Source: Phragmites australis (Eukaryota; Streptophyta; Magnoliopsida; Poales; Poaceae). From it: a stretch of 64,000 bases of DNA. The notes under the pieces were generated by a model. That model was not told the origin of the DNA, searched no databases, and saw only the letters and a list, made by a program, of their open reading frames with translations. How positions within the stretch are numbered: the stretch's first letter is position 1; each line of letters begins with the position of its first letter. The stretch covers positions 17,457,819 through 17,521,818 of the forward strand of contig NC_084924.1 in the NCBI RefSeq assembly GCF_958298935.1, given 5' to 3'. Shown here in pieces: positions 22,352 to 33,951 of this stretch. Made by a program: the position numbers and the translations under genes.

Positions 22352-23228
22352 ACCCCCGGCTCGACTCAAGGAGGTTCAGCGTCTCGCCGGCTGCATGGCG
22401 GTCCTCGGGCGCTTCATCTCCAAACTTGGGGAGCGAGGACTCCCCCTTTTCAAGCTTTTGAAGAAGACCGGTTGTTTCGACTAGACGCCGGAGGTCGAGC
22501 AGGCCTTCCGCGATTTGAAGAAGTACCTCACCTCACCACTCGTACTGGTGGCCCCCTTCGAGGGCGAGCCACTACTGCTCTACGTCTCGGCTACTCCTCA
22601 GGTCGTGAGCATGGTACTGGTGGTGGAGCGCGATGAGTGCACGGGGTTAGGTGCTGGGTCCCAGCTCCTGGCCGCCCCTGAGCACTCCCCTATCCTCGCG
22701 GCTCCCCCCCGAGCAGGGGGTCGAGCCCAAGCACTCGGCTCCCCCCGAGCAGGGGGTCGAGCCCGAGCACTTGGCTCCCCTCGAGTAGGGGGTCGAGCCC
22801 GAGCACTTGGCTCCTCCCAACCAGGGAGTCGAGCCCGAGCACCCGGTCAGCCCCGACCACGTCACCGAGCTCGGGGGCTGTAGCAGGCCCTCGGGTGAAG
22901 CCGCAGCCCGGGCCCTCCGGATACAGCGATCGGTGTACTTCGTCAGTGAAGTTCTCCGGGAGGCCAAGACAAGATACCCCCAGGCCCAGAAGCTGCTCTA
23001 CGCCGTGCTCATTGCTTCCCGGAAGCTACGCCACTACTTCCAGGCGCACAAGGTCTCGGTGGTTACCACGTACCCACTGGGGCCCATCCTCCAGAACCGA
23101 GAAGGCACCGGGCGCGTCGTCAAGTGGGCGGTGGAGCTAGCGGACTTCGACCTGCACTTTGTCAGCCGCCAGACGATCAAAAGCCAGGCGCTCTCTGACT
23201 TCGTGGCAGAGTGGACACCCGTCCCTGA
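22352..23228 (+). pseudogene. Element B C-terminal RT and RNase H
   Basis: Coding sense resumes directly after element C: RLKEVQRLAGCMAVLGRFIS-like sequence, then TPEVEQAFRDLKKYLTSPLV and LLYVSATPQVVSMVLVVERDE (the connection and RNase H domains). A 12-codon repeat block (22701-22845) is inserted into the RNase H region with a frame change. Then come [40 protein letters not shown] and the end [14 protein letters not shown]. The block replaces the usual short loop of this family. Confidence 0.85.
22701..22845 (+). repeat. Four-copy 36-bp (12-codon) tandem repeat in the RNase H region of B
   Basis: Units start at 22701, 22738, 22774 and 22810. Each reads GCTCCCCCCGAGCAGGGGGT plus CGAGCCCGAGCACTTG with variations. 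The first unit has one extra C, shifting the frame. In one frame they encode repeats of [12 protein letters not shown]. Confidence 0.9.
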
Positions 23229-23783
23229 TGTCGTCCAAGAAGAAATCTCCTCATATCCTAGGCACGATGCGCCCGGGTACTGGATTATGCACTTCGACGG
23301 TTCCCTCACGCTGAAAGACGCGGGGGCCGGAGTGGTTCTCACCTCCCCAACGGGTGAAGAACTCTGGTACGTCGTGCAGCTGCAGTTCTGCGCATCCAAC
23401 AATATGGCGGAATATGAGGGCCTCATCTCCGGTCCGAGCCGCGGTGGGTCAACCAGGTATCGAAAGAATACCAGTGCACGGATCCTCAAATGGCGGCGTA
23501 TGTGGCGACAGTCAGGAAGCTTGAGAAGCGCTTCGACGGCCTGGAGCTGTGGTACATCTCTCGCCGCGACAATGCTCTGGCCGATGACCTTTCTCTCCTG
23601 GCCTCCTCCCGTGTGCGCATCCCTGCTGGAGTCTTTGAAGAAAGACTCACACGGCCTTTCATCCTGCCTGCCGAACAGGACGAAGGGGAAACCTCGAGCT
23701 CAATTCAGGGGACCCCCAGCGACGCCCTCAGTGGGAAGCCCCGACAGGGTGCCGCCGTCCGGCGAGTGCGCTGCGCTTGCTGA
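23229..23783 (+). pseudogene. Element B additional (archaeal-type) RNase H
   Basis: After the first RNase H comes a second RNase H-like fold: [21 protein letters not shown] (first catalytic Asp in HFDGS), [12 protein letters not shown] (catalytic Glu) and, after a deletion and frame change near 23430, [23 protein letters not shown] second RNase H of this type is characteristic of the Tat lineage. The third catalytic region (TDSQ) appears lost in the break. Confidence 0.8.
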
Positions 23784-25038
23784 CAGTTCTCAAGATGCCT
23801 CGTGGATGGACGAGATCCGAGGGTACTTGAAGGAAAAGTTCCTCCCCGGGGATGATGCCTCTGCTGAAAGAGTTTCTCGGCAGTCCAAACGCTATGCCAT
23901 AGTAGATGGGGATCTCTACCGGCGTGGCGCAGGCGGCATCCTCCTGAAATGCATCACCCGGGTAGAAGGCGGCGAGCTTCTCGCTGAGGTCCACGAGGGC
24001 GAGTGCGGTGGCCATGCATCGTTCCGCACGTTGGTCGGGAAGGCCTTTCGGCAAGGTTTCTACTGGCCTACAGCCCTCCAGGATACTTCCGAGCTGGTTC
24101 AGCGCTGCAGGGCGTGCCAGTTCCACGCAAAGCAGATTCACCAGCCAGCTCAGGCTCTTCAAACCATCCCCCTGTCATGGTCTTTCGCGGTCTGGGGGCT
24201 GGACATTCTGGGTCCGTTCCCCCGAGCAATCGGGGGCTATGAGTACCTCTACGTTGCCATCGACAAGTTCACCAAGTGACCGGAGGCGGTTCCAGTCGTC
24301 AAGGTGACCAAGAACACGGCACTCCAGTTTATCCGCGGTATCACCAGTCGCTTCGGTGTCTCGAACCGAATCATCACCGACAATGGCACTCAGTTCACAA
24401 GTGCCCTGTTCGGGGACTACTGCAAGGACCTCGGCATCAAGCTCTGCTTCGCCTCCGTCGCTCACCCTCGGAGCAATAGGCAGGTCGAGCGTGCCAACGC
24501 GGAGATACTGAAGGGGCTCAAAACCCGGACCTACAACGTGCTCGCAAAGCACGGGAAAGGGTGGATCGACGAGCTGCCTGCCGTGCTATGGGCCAATCGA
24601 ACCACGCCGAGTCGCGCTACCGGGGAGACTCCTTTCTTCCTTGTGTACGGCGCTGAGGCGGTCCTCCTCTCCGAGCTCACTCTAGGCTCCCCTCGGGTGC
24701 ATGCCTACTCTGAAGGTGAACAGGTACAGCAAAGGCGCGACGACATCGACTATTTGGAAGAGCGCTAGCGACGTGCCGCCGTCCGAGTAGCCCGCTACCA
24801 GCAAAGCCTGCGGTGCTACCATCAGCGTCACATCCGGGCCAGGTCTCTCGAGGTGGGGGATCTAGTTCTCCGACGCGTCCAATCGCGCGAAGGAAGGAAT
24901 AAACTGTCCCCTATGTGGGAAGGCCCCTTTACCGTGATCGGTGTCCCGCGAGAAGGCTCCTTCCGGTTGGCTGCAGAAGATGGGCAGCCGCTCCCCAACG
25001 CGTGGAACATCGAGCACTTGCGCAAGTTCTTCCCGTAG
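23784..25038 (+). pseudogene. Element B integrase
   Basis: The zinc-binding HHCC region is visible as [20 protein letters not shown] followed by [14 protein letters not shown]. The DDE core is intact: [12 protein letters not shown] (D), RIITDNGTQFTS (D) and HPRSNRQVERANAEI (E). One TGA (24277-24279, after FTK) and one TAG near 24766 interrupt it. The C-terminal GDLVLRRVQSREGRNKLSP...WEGPF and the end WNIEHLRKFFP are recognisable. There is no chromodomain, as expected for Tat elements. Confidence 0.9.
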
Positions 25039-26721
25039 ATGGCCATGTATGCAGGCTCAGGTCAACCAGGCCGGGGGCTTCCCCCCCGCCCAAATTGACC
25101 GGGGGCTACCACTAACTGGGTAAGTCACCCAACCTTGTAAAAATTGTCAATACAATACATATATCAATGTGCAGTTCTTATGTCAAATTTCATTTTTTTC
25201 TGGATTCCATATGTTTAATATGTCTGGTGAGATGCTCGATTGTCCGAGAAAAGTTCGCTCTCTCATTTTCCCCGTTGATACAAGAATCCCGATCGGTATG
25301 CGCATGGGCAGTTGTCGCTGACTTATGTCTGTCGTGGTAGGCTGTGGTGTTCGGTGTCGTGGCAGTTTCCCGGGCATCACCGAGTCCCTGGGGTTCTCGG
25401 GTAATCCTATGGCTTGAGCTGCTCGAGTAGTCCGGAGCCTAGGCCCCAGGGGCGGGCTGTCGGTGCTCAGTCTGGTCTGTCATACCCGGGCGCCACCGAA
25501 CCATAGGACCTCTGGGTTATGCCTCTGCCTATTTTGTCCGCCGGTCTGGGTATTCGAGAGGTCTCGGGTCGAAAATGAGAGCAGTCTATAATAAGTACCG
25601 CACTAACAGAGCGCACCAAGCAAAGAATTTTTCTATTTTTCTCAAGTCACAGATCGAGAATCAAAAGCAAAAGTAGCTCGACCGCGAGGGCCTCAGTGCC
25701 CAGGTCGCTGCTCGGCCCTAGGGGTCCTCGGGTGGTCCTACTGCTCAGGCATGAGTTGGTCGGGATCGCCTGATCCCGGGCCCCCCTTGCGCCCCCCAGT
25801 GCTCGGGCACCCCAGCCGTGGGAACCAAGTTCCCGGGCACCCCGAGCTCGGAGCGCATGCCTCTCCTGGATTGGTTGGCCGAAAAGCTGACAGTTGTTCG
25901 GTGAGTGGTTAAATTCCTATGAATTTACATTCAGCAATATATTGTTCCCGAGTTATCCTCGGGGCCCTCGTATTCTAATCTGTTCGGCGAGATGGTCTCC
26001 TCGCGCACAAAACCTTGCCACGTGTCCGCTTTTCCCGGAACGACAGAACGGATAGTAGAAAGGTGTACCGTACGTACGGCAATGTCTGACCGAAGTCTTT
26101 TATGGTGGTCGTGGTGTTCGGTCTGCATAAAAGGCCCCGGGCACTACCGAGCCTCTGGGGTTCTCGGGTTATCTCACTGCTCGAGCTGCTCGAGCGGTCG
26201 GGAGCCTAGACCCTGGGGGCAGGCTGTCGGTGCTCAGTCCGGTCCGTCCTAGCCCGGGCACCACCAAACCGTGGGGACTCTTGGTCGCATTCCCACCCGC
26301 ACGTGTCTCCAGTCTACCTGTTTGAGTGGTCGCAGAGTGGGAAAGTGTTCACTAGTCATGGCGTGCTCCGTGCTGGATCGATCTATCTCCCGAGCAAGGA
26401 AGTTCGTACCTTTATCTTTTGACTTAGCCATTGCGGACTCGCGAGGGCTCGGGGGCTGAACGCGCAGAGAAGGCCTCACTGCTCGGGCGACGAGTGGTCG
26501 AGGCAACTTCATTCTCGGGGAGGGAAAGGTCGGGCTCGGTCTGACTGAGTACTCCTCAGGGCATCAAGTGAAAAGAATGGAAACTTCATCAAGCACTCAG
26601 AAGAACACTGGAGTTGCGACCCCAAAGAAAGGCTTTCACTATATTCACAAGAAAGGACAATTATTCTGAGGGATCACTCCCATATTTACATCAAGTCAAA
26701 GAAAAAGAAAATTACAAAAGC
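25039..26721 (+). repeat. Element B post-pol spacer with a diverged ~767-bp tandem duplication
   Basis: Two related blocks, about 25190-25560 and 25960-26330, share GGCTGTCGGTGCTCAGTC (25456 and 26223, 767 bp apart), GTGGTGTTCGGT and GGGGTTCTCGGGT. No coding signal. Non-coding repeats downstream of pol are common in Tat elements. Confidence 0.75.
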
Positions 26722-27148
26722 CTAATCTAAGTCGGAGCCCTCGCTGCTGCTCCCCGGATCCAGAGTCGGCGGCGCCTCTCGCGTGAAGCAGGCCGCCACC
26801 TCGGCGGCGGCGCCCCGAACTGCCTCCCGGGCAGCCTCCTCCTCGGCTTCGACCACCCCTTCCCTAGCTGGTTCCAGCGGGAAGTTCGGGTCCCGGCTTC
26901 GGTAGCAGGCCAGGACATGCTCGGCCACCGCTTGGGCCAAGCCTCGCCCTTCCCGGGCGGCTAGCTCCTGGATGGCCTGGGGGAGCGCCTCGAGGCGCTG
27001 GCTGATTCTCTGGAAGCCAATGGCGATGTGGCAGATGCCCGTCCCCTTCGCCTCCACATGGACTCGCCCGAGCCCGGCCACCCTCACGGACCTCTACGCT
27101 TGCCGAAGGATGTCTTCCATCATCAGCTTCACGTTGGCTCGTTCGGTC
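26722..27148 (-). pseudogene. Element B antisense gene, C-terminal part
   Basis: Minus-strand coding sequence ending at TAG 26722 with an acidic tail (PGSSSEGSDLD). Upstream it reads HIAIGFQRISQRLEALPQAI and EPAREGVVEAEEEAAREAV, Glu/Ala-rich helical sequence. It is interrupted at 27149 by element D. The other side continues from 34866, where the neighbouring sequence encodes the preceding coiled-coil segment, so these are parts of one gene (26722-37380). Function unknown. Confidence 0.7.
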
Positions 27149-28057
27149 TGATGAGTAATGTTGGCCTGATCTTCCGATAGGTAGCGATAAGTCGGTGGGT
27201 GGAGAACTCGACGTTGATGATCCAAAGGCTTCGACCCGAACAGATCGTCTCCCTTGCAATCACTACACTACAGCTCCGATGGTTATCAACCGTGTCGCGC
27301 GGTTGACCTCGCCAAGAAGGCTCAATCCCTGCAAACGTACCGAGAACACAAGTAAGAACGTAGAAGATGCAATCTGAAATATTACGAATCGAATTCAAGC
27401 ACTCGAAGTTGGAGTTCCACAAACACTTGCGGCGGCCTAGTCGGTCCGGAACAAGAGCGAAAATCTCACAACTGTGTGTAGATCAATATCTAAGCAAAAC
27501 CCAACCCTAATTAGGGCGGCAAATACTGTATATAAAAGACTAGGGTCGGCCAAGGACCACTGGACGTGTCCCTAATGGACTCCAACACGTTACATGGCCC
27601 AACGGCCCAAAAGATGGTGGCGCAGCACCCTGATAGATTCTAGATGTCACTTTGTTTTGACGATTCCTATTGACTCAGAAAGAATTTGGACATGAGACCA
27701 GTACCGTTAGAAATCTTACCTCCTTAGCTTTCCAACCATGTGTAGAACGTAAAAAACGGAGTCCGTATGGGTCCTGGGCGACGATTTTAGTGCAGGCTGG
27801 TCCTGAACTCCGAAACGGACTCGAACTTGATTGGACCTCCACCTTGGCTTGGGCGCCCTTGCTGTTCTTCTCCCGTGTTCCTAAGTAGTAATATATCACA
27901 ATTATTCAGTAGCATCCCATCCTTATCAAAATATAAAGGAACACTAAGGAACGAGCTCACCTCATGATTTAGTTGACGTGCACGAGCTCGTGTCAATGGA
28001 CCTATTGTTGGAGGAATACTCGGTGTGTGTGTATCCGAAAGAGTGATGTCCTCATCA
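27149..28057 (-). repeat. Element D 3' LTR (left copy)
   Basis: 909 bp, the same length as 33952-34860. Of about 35 differences, 33 are in the non-coding part (27149-27786) and only 2 in the 271 bp that encode the integrase C-terminus. Confidence 0.96.
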
Positions 28058-29140
28058 TCCTCCCCCTCTTGAATTGGAGTCGTCCTCGACGCAATGTCAT
28101 CTTCTTCTCCCAAGTAAGGCTTTAAATCTGAAATGTTAAATGTGGGATTAACCCCATAATCTGCAGACAACTCAAGCTTATATGTATTATTATTGATCTT
28201 TTCCACAATTTTAAAAGGACCATCAGCTCGAGGCAGCAATTTAGACTTTCTCAAATTAGAAAACCTATCTTTGCGCAAATGTAACCACACAAGATCACCA
28301 ATTTCAAAAGTAATATGTTTCCGACCTTGGCTACCATAAGTTCTATACTTCTCATTCATGTTTTCAATATTTTTCTTAGTCAACTCATGCATTTTCAAAA
28401 TCAAATCAGCACGTGTCTTAGCATCAAAATTCAATTTCTCGGATGTTGGTAAAGGAAGTAAATCAATAGGGGCACGGGGATTAAAACCATACACTACCTG
28501 AAATGGACTTACCTTGGTGGTGGAGTGAACTGATCTGTTGTAAGCGAACTCAATATGGGGTAGACACTCTTCCCACATCCTCAAATTTTTCTTCAAAATA
28601 GCCCGCAACATGGTGGATAATGTGCGGTTCACAACCTCCGTTTGTCCGTCGGTTTGAGGGTGACATGTCGTCGAAAACAGCAGCTTTGTCCCAAGTTTAT
28701 TCCAAAGTGTCCTCCAAAAGTGGCTCAAAAATTTTGCATCACGATCCGAAACAATGGTGTTAGGCACTCCATGCAAGCGAATGATTTCCCTAAAAAACAA
28801 ATCAGCTATGTTTGTAGCATCATCGCTCTTGTGACAAGGTATAAAATGTGCCATTTTTGAAAAACGATCCACAACGACAAATATACTATCCCTCCCCCTC
28901 TTGGTCCTAGGCAATCCTAAAACAAAATCCATAGAAATATCCTCCCAAGGCACACTAGGAACAGGAAGAGGCATATAAAGTCCATGTGGGTTCAAGCGAG
29001 ACTTAGCTTTATTGCAAGTAGTGCAGCGTGCCATGTAGCGCTCGACGTTGCGCCTCATCTTAGGCCAAAAGAAGTGAGTAGCCAGTACATCCTCGGTCTT
29101 CTTCACTCCAAAATGTCCCATCAAACCACCTCCATGCGCT
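27787..29140 (-). pseudogene. Element D integrase, C-terminus encoded in the LTR
   Basis: An open reading frame of 445 codons from [13 protein letters not shown] to a TAA at 27787. The zinc-binding region ends YMARCTTCNKAKSR; the DDE core is complete (DISMDFVLGLP, TIVSDRDAKFLSHF, GQTEVVNRTLS). The conserved GDLVWLHLRKDRFSNLRKSK and KINNNTYKLEL follow, then ISDLKPYLGEEDDIASRTTP. The frame crosses the purine tract and runs 271 bp into the LTR (TRARARQLNHEVSSFL...). Immediately upstream, a frameshift plus a TAG (near 29140) separate it from the RT-RNase H frame. Integrase inserts the cDNA into the genome; in the CRM clade the C-terminal region is linked to centromere targeting. Confidence 0.92.
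28058..28071 (-). other. Element D polypurine tract
   Basis: Minus strand AAGAGGGGGAGGA directly before the LTR start TGATGAGG; it is the plus-strand primer site and lies within the integrase coding sequence (encoding part of QEGEDDED). Confidence 0.85.
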
Positions 29141-31364
29141 TCCTACAAGAACAATAGGCGAATAGAGCACGGTATAGTAATCCATCCAGCACATATTTAT
29201 TCCAAGTTCTTCCTTCTTTACAATGTTCGAAAGCATCTTTAAAGTCCAAATCAGTAGCATATAATCCTTTAATTGTTTCTAAACCAAAAATCTTATGATC
29301 GAGTTGGGACAACATGGTATAACGTCTAGATAACGCATCTGCAATGACATTGTCTTTACCTTTCTTGTGTTTAATGATATAAGGAAAAGACTCTATAAAT
29401 TCAACCCATTTAGCATGACGTTTGTTCAGTTTGGCTTGGCTTCTAATATGTTTCAAAGCTTCATGATCAGAATGAATAATAAACTCCTTGGGCCAAAGAT
29501 AATGTTGCCATGTTTCTAAAACTCGCACTAAAGCATACAACTCCTTATCATATGTCGAATAATTAAGAGATGGCCCATTCAATTTCTCACTAAAATAAGC
29601 AACGAGTTTACCTCCTTGTAGTAGCACTCCTCCAATTCCAATGCCGCTGGCATCACATTCTAACTCAAAAGTCTTACCAAAGTCCGGAAGTTGGAGTAGA
29701 GGTGCATACGTAAGCTTATCTTTTAGCGTATTAAAAGCTTGTTCTTGTGCTGGCCCCCATTGGAACGGAACACCCTTCTTTGTCAACTCATTGAGTGGGG
29801 CAGCAATGGTGCTGAAATCTCTCACAAAACGCTGATAGAATCCTGCAAGGCCATGAAAGCTTCTCACCTGTGTGATAGTCCCAGGGGTCGCCCAGCTCTT
29901 GTTGGCTTCAATTTTAGCTTCATCCACTTCAATTCCCTGTGGACTAACAACATAGTCAAGAAAAACAACTCTATTCATGCAAAAGGTGCACTTGTCAAGA
30001 TTAGCAAACAAACGTGCCTCTCTCAAAGTAGTAAAAACAGCACGTAGATGATCAATGTGTTCTTCATGTGACTTGCTATAGATCAAAATATCATCAAAGT
30101 ACACCACCACAAATCTTCCTATGAAAGCACGTAAAACCTCATTCATCAATATCATGAAAGTGCTAGGTGCATTAGTTAAACCAAAAGGCATCACTAACCA
30201 CTCATATAGACCGAACTTAGTTTTGAAAGCAGTTTTCCATTCATCTCCCAATTTCATTCTTATTTGGTGGTAACCACTACGCAAGTCAATTTTCATGAAA
30301 ATAATAGAACCACTCAACTCATCAAGCATGTCGTCTAGCCTAGGAATAGGGTGACGATACCTTATTGTGATATTATTAATGGCTCTACAATCAACACACA
30401 TGCGCCATGTACCATCTTTCTTAGGAACCAAAAGAACAGGAACAACACAAGGACTAAGGCTCTCTCGTACGTACCCACGGTCCAAAAGGTCTTGGACTTG
30501 TCGCTGAATTTCCTTAGTCTCCTCCGGATTGGTCCTATATGCAGCGCGGTTTGGCAAAATCGCTCCCGGGATCAAATCTATTTGGTGCTCTATCCCTCTC
30601 AATGGTGGTAGCCCCGGGGGTATCTCAGCTGGAAAGACATCCTTATACTCCTGCAAAAGGTTAGTGACAGCAGCAGGCAAAGAGCTAGGTATATCATCAA
30701 TTGAAAATAAAACCTCTTTGCATACGAAAGCATAGCACAAAGTATCATTATCTTGAATTTCAGCAAGGTCAGATTTAGTAGCAAGTATAACACCACCCTT
30801 TAACTTAATGCCTTCGGACCTAGGTGTGTTCTTCTCTTTCTTAGGTGGAAAAATAGATTGAGCTACTTGCTGATTTTCAGATTCCAAAACACGTTCTTTC
30901 TTTTCTTTTTCAGCTAAAGCTTTATCACATTGCACAATTTTAGCAGGTGTCAAAGGAAGCAAAGAGATTTTCTTTCCCTTGTGCATGAGAGAGTATTTAT
31001 TAATTCTACCTTGGTGTGTAGCATCGGTATCAAATTCCCAAGGACGGCCTAACAAAAGTGAACATGCTTGCATAGGCACTACATCAAAATCAGCATAATC
31101 ATGGTAGGAACCAATAGAAAAATGTACTCTCGCAGATTGTGTTACCTTAACCTTACCGCTGTTATTGAACCACTGAATGTAGTATGGATGAGGATGTGCA
31201 CGTGTTGGCAAGGAAAGATTCTTCACAAGATAGGAGCTCAAGAGGTTGTTGCAACTCCCGCCATCAATTATGGTACGAACACGTGCATCTTTGACAATGA
31301 GGAATGTCTGGAATAGACTATGGCGTTGTAGCTGCTCCGCTTGCCCCATTTGAGAACTCAAAAC
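29121..31364 (-). pseudogene. Element D protease, reverse transcriptase and RNase H
   Basis: A 746-codon open frame. Protease: [67 protein letters not shown] and the intact catalytic [10 protein letters not shown] (FDD codons at about 30090-30101). RNase [37 protein letters not shown] and [10 protein letters not shown] with D, E and D present, ending [11 protein letters not shown]. It follows the gag frame after an in-frame TGA (31365-31367) where related elements have a coding codon, and ends in a frameshift before the integrase. Otherwise well preserved. Confidence 0.93.
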
Positions 31365-32706
31365 TCACTTCACAATGAAGGTGCGTGCTGCATAACTCTC
31401 CGTGGCAGCGGTACCACTAATCTCCTCCCCCTCACTATCCATGTCATGATCGGTTGCAAGATTAGCTTCAAATGCATATTCTTCCTCGACATCACTATGA
31501 CTAACATATCCACCATCTGCTGTTGCGGAGTATGCTCGCTGGCTTGGGCAATCCTTCATGACGTGGCCAATACCTTGGCAGCGATGGCACACAATACCCG
31601 TTGTACGACCCGTGGTAGCTGCACCTGAAGAAGAGCGTGGCATTGGATCCTGCGAAACAGTAGATTTACTCACCTCACGTGATGGTACTCACCTCACGTG
31701 ATGGTTGTGGTGCTCCTGCTGAACGCGCCCGAGTGTTGGAGGAGGGGGCAGTAGATCGTGTAGATGTAGAAGGGAATGTTGTTGCTTGTCCTGGTGGTAC
31801 TCGTGAAGTAGATGTACTCCCAAAATTGTTTCGTAATTTCTGCACCTGTTGTCGACCCTGCAGTTCTTTTTCTGCCAAGATAGCAAAATAGAACAACCTA
31901 TTGGTAGTATTGTAATCTTTATAATCAACAAGGTCCTGAATTTCACGTCTCAACCCAGAGTAAAAATGAATCATGGTATCCTCATCATCCTCTTGTATAC
32001 TACAACGAAGCATAGCAATTTGAAGCTCTTGATAGTAATCATGCACAGATTTAGAACCTTGATTTAAGCGCTGCAATTTCTTTTTCAATTCACGTGTGTA
32101 ATCAGGAGGAATAAATCTATTGCGCATGGCACGCTTTAATCTAGGCCATGATTCAGGTTCTAAGCCACTAGAAACTAGACCATTCCACCAAATAATAGCA
32201 TAATTCGTGAACTCACAAGTGGCTAGTCTAACTCTATGCATTTCAGGAACCATATGAGAACTATACTTTTGATCAACCGTCATTTCCCAATTCAAATAAG
32301 CATCAGCATCATATGCACCATCAAAAGGAGGCATTGAAAACTTAATCTTAGAATAAGGATCATCGCGACCGTTGCGAGTAACATTATTACCTCCATTACC
32401 TTGACGATGTTGTTGTTGGTCACGACATAATTGTTCAGCACGAGGATGTTGCTCAGCACGCGCATCTTGCCCAACAAAAACCTCACCATCTTCTTGGTCA
32501 CCATTATTAGTATCATCATCATCATCATGTGAATGGTCATCATCCTGTGGTGGCTGTCGCAACTCAAGGTCGTTGACTCGCGTGACGAGGTTAGCAATGC
32601 TTGTTCTAATGTCTGTCAATAGCCTAGTATGATCCTGTAAGGCTTTGTTGAGTTCTTCCTTGGACACACAATCCTTAAAATCCGACGGAGAGCCATCACC
32701 TGACAT
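31365..32706 (-). pseudogene. Element D gag, frameshifted by a 19-bp tandem duplication
   Basis: The start is taken as ATG 32706 (MSGDGSPSDFKDCVSKEEL), because the longer reading frame adds only a hydrophobic stretch. The Retrotrans_gag core includes MPPFDGAYDADAYLNWEMTV, CEFTNYAIIWWNGL and HDYYQELQIAMLRCSI. The C-terminal CCHC zinc knuckle CHRCQGIGHVMKDC (about 31545-31590) lies in a second frame. The break is exactly at a 19-bp direct duplication (copies starting 31668 and 31687). The final residues RTFIVK reach a TGA at 31365-31367. Gag forms the virus-like particle. Confidence 0.93.
31668..31705 (-). repeat. 19-bp tandem duplication in element D gag
   Basis: ACTCACCTCACGTGATGGT occurs twice in direct succession (31668-31686 and 31687-31705). 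Nineteen is not a multiple of three, so the reading frame shifts here. Confidence 0.96.
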
Positions 32707-33931
32707 GGTTAGTAGAAAACAAAGGACAACAAATATTATCCCTATCAACTACTAGGTTGTGGAAGGTGGAATCACACACACTCAAGCGTCTTACCACGCT
32801 CTTACAAATGTTCTTACCAACGTAGCAAGGAGGAACAACCGGTGAAGAGTCTAGAAGCGTGGGATGATTGCAAGAGTGAACCTGTTCGGATCAAAGGAGG
32901 TGGAGCTTGGAAGGCACAATATGGTAGCAAGGATTAGCAATAACTGTAATCAGAAGAGTAAAGCTAAATAAGTGTCCAAAGTATGAATCACAGTTGCTGG
33001 TCTATCACGTGTCCCTAGTCCTAGCACAACAGTTGAAACAAAGCTAAAAAGGATGATCAGAGAAAGACATAGCAAATAGCACAATGATCTGGGTGTTCTC
33101 TATGTGCTCTTCTTTTTTGTATTTTAGCACTAGTAGGAATCACGAATTTTTTTTTCGTATTTTTCTGATATTTTTTTCTGAACTAGGAGCACACAAGCAA
33201 CAACCACAGAAATTTTCAGCTCAAATGGATGCAAAATGTGGCCTACAGAAAATCAAGCACGTTCTCTCAAAAGCGTGTGGAAACTCGCGGCTCGAATACT
33301 CAATCTTCCGAGCCGAATTTGGGAAAAAAATTTTAGCGGAACCCAGCAAGGCCGGGGAGCAACGGATGTAACTTTTTCTGTAGATGTCCGTGAAAATTTT
33401 TTTTGCCTGATTCCGAGTCCGTATGAGAAAGTTATGGCCGTTTTACTGAACCCCTGTCGAGTTAGGGTTTTTTTTTCAAGCAACTCTTGCAGAAATTTAC
33501 CTCTTTAAGGTATTGCAAGCAATACGATCGCGAGATGAACAAGGATGGTAGCGGTGGCAGGGCAATTGATACAAGGCGGCTTGCGACCTATCTAGGGTTG
33601 GCGTGGCGGAAAGTAACACAAGGCGACTCGCGGTGGCAAATCGAGTAATGTGGTGGCTCGACTTGTTGGTGGGGATGGTGGCGATGGGATAGCGGCGTGA
33701 TCAAAACAGCACGGAGCATTGACTAAAAACCAAGAACATGACTCTAAAACCAGCAACAAGACTCGACCACGGACACAAACTCAACAACGCGCAACTGAAA
33801 ACAAAAATTGCAAAGGCACAGAGGGTTCTAGGGCAGCGGAAATTGACGCAATTCTTTTGGCTTTTTCTGGACTCTAGGTAATGAAAAATAGACTAATCTA
33901 AAGGGGAAAAACGAAATTACCAAACGGGCAA
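32707..33931 (-). other. Element D leader between primer-binding site and gag
   Basis: About 1.2 kb without coding signal, containing several T-runs and simple GGCGGTGG-like segments. This is the normal untranslated leader of the element. Confidence 0.6.
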
Positions 33932-33936
33932 CCTAA

Positions 33937-33949
33937 AAATCTGATACCA
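33937..33949 (-). other. Element D primer-binding site
   Basis: Minus strand TGGTATCAGATTT, two bases from the LTR end; its first ten bases match the initiator tRNA-Met primer site. Confidence 0.85.
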
Positions 33950-33951
33950 GT

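Noticed and set aside
22807..24279. Single 490-codon ORF as a gene of its own
   Set aside because: It is a chance fusion of repeat sequence with RNase H and integrase fragments of element B; it is treated as parts of pol.
31365..31367. Programmed read-through of TGA between gag and protease in element D
   Set aside because: One transition from CGA explains it, and the copy has other lesions; there is no recoding context to argue otherwise.
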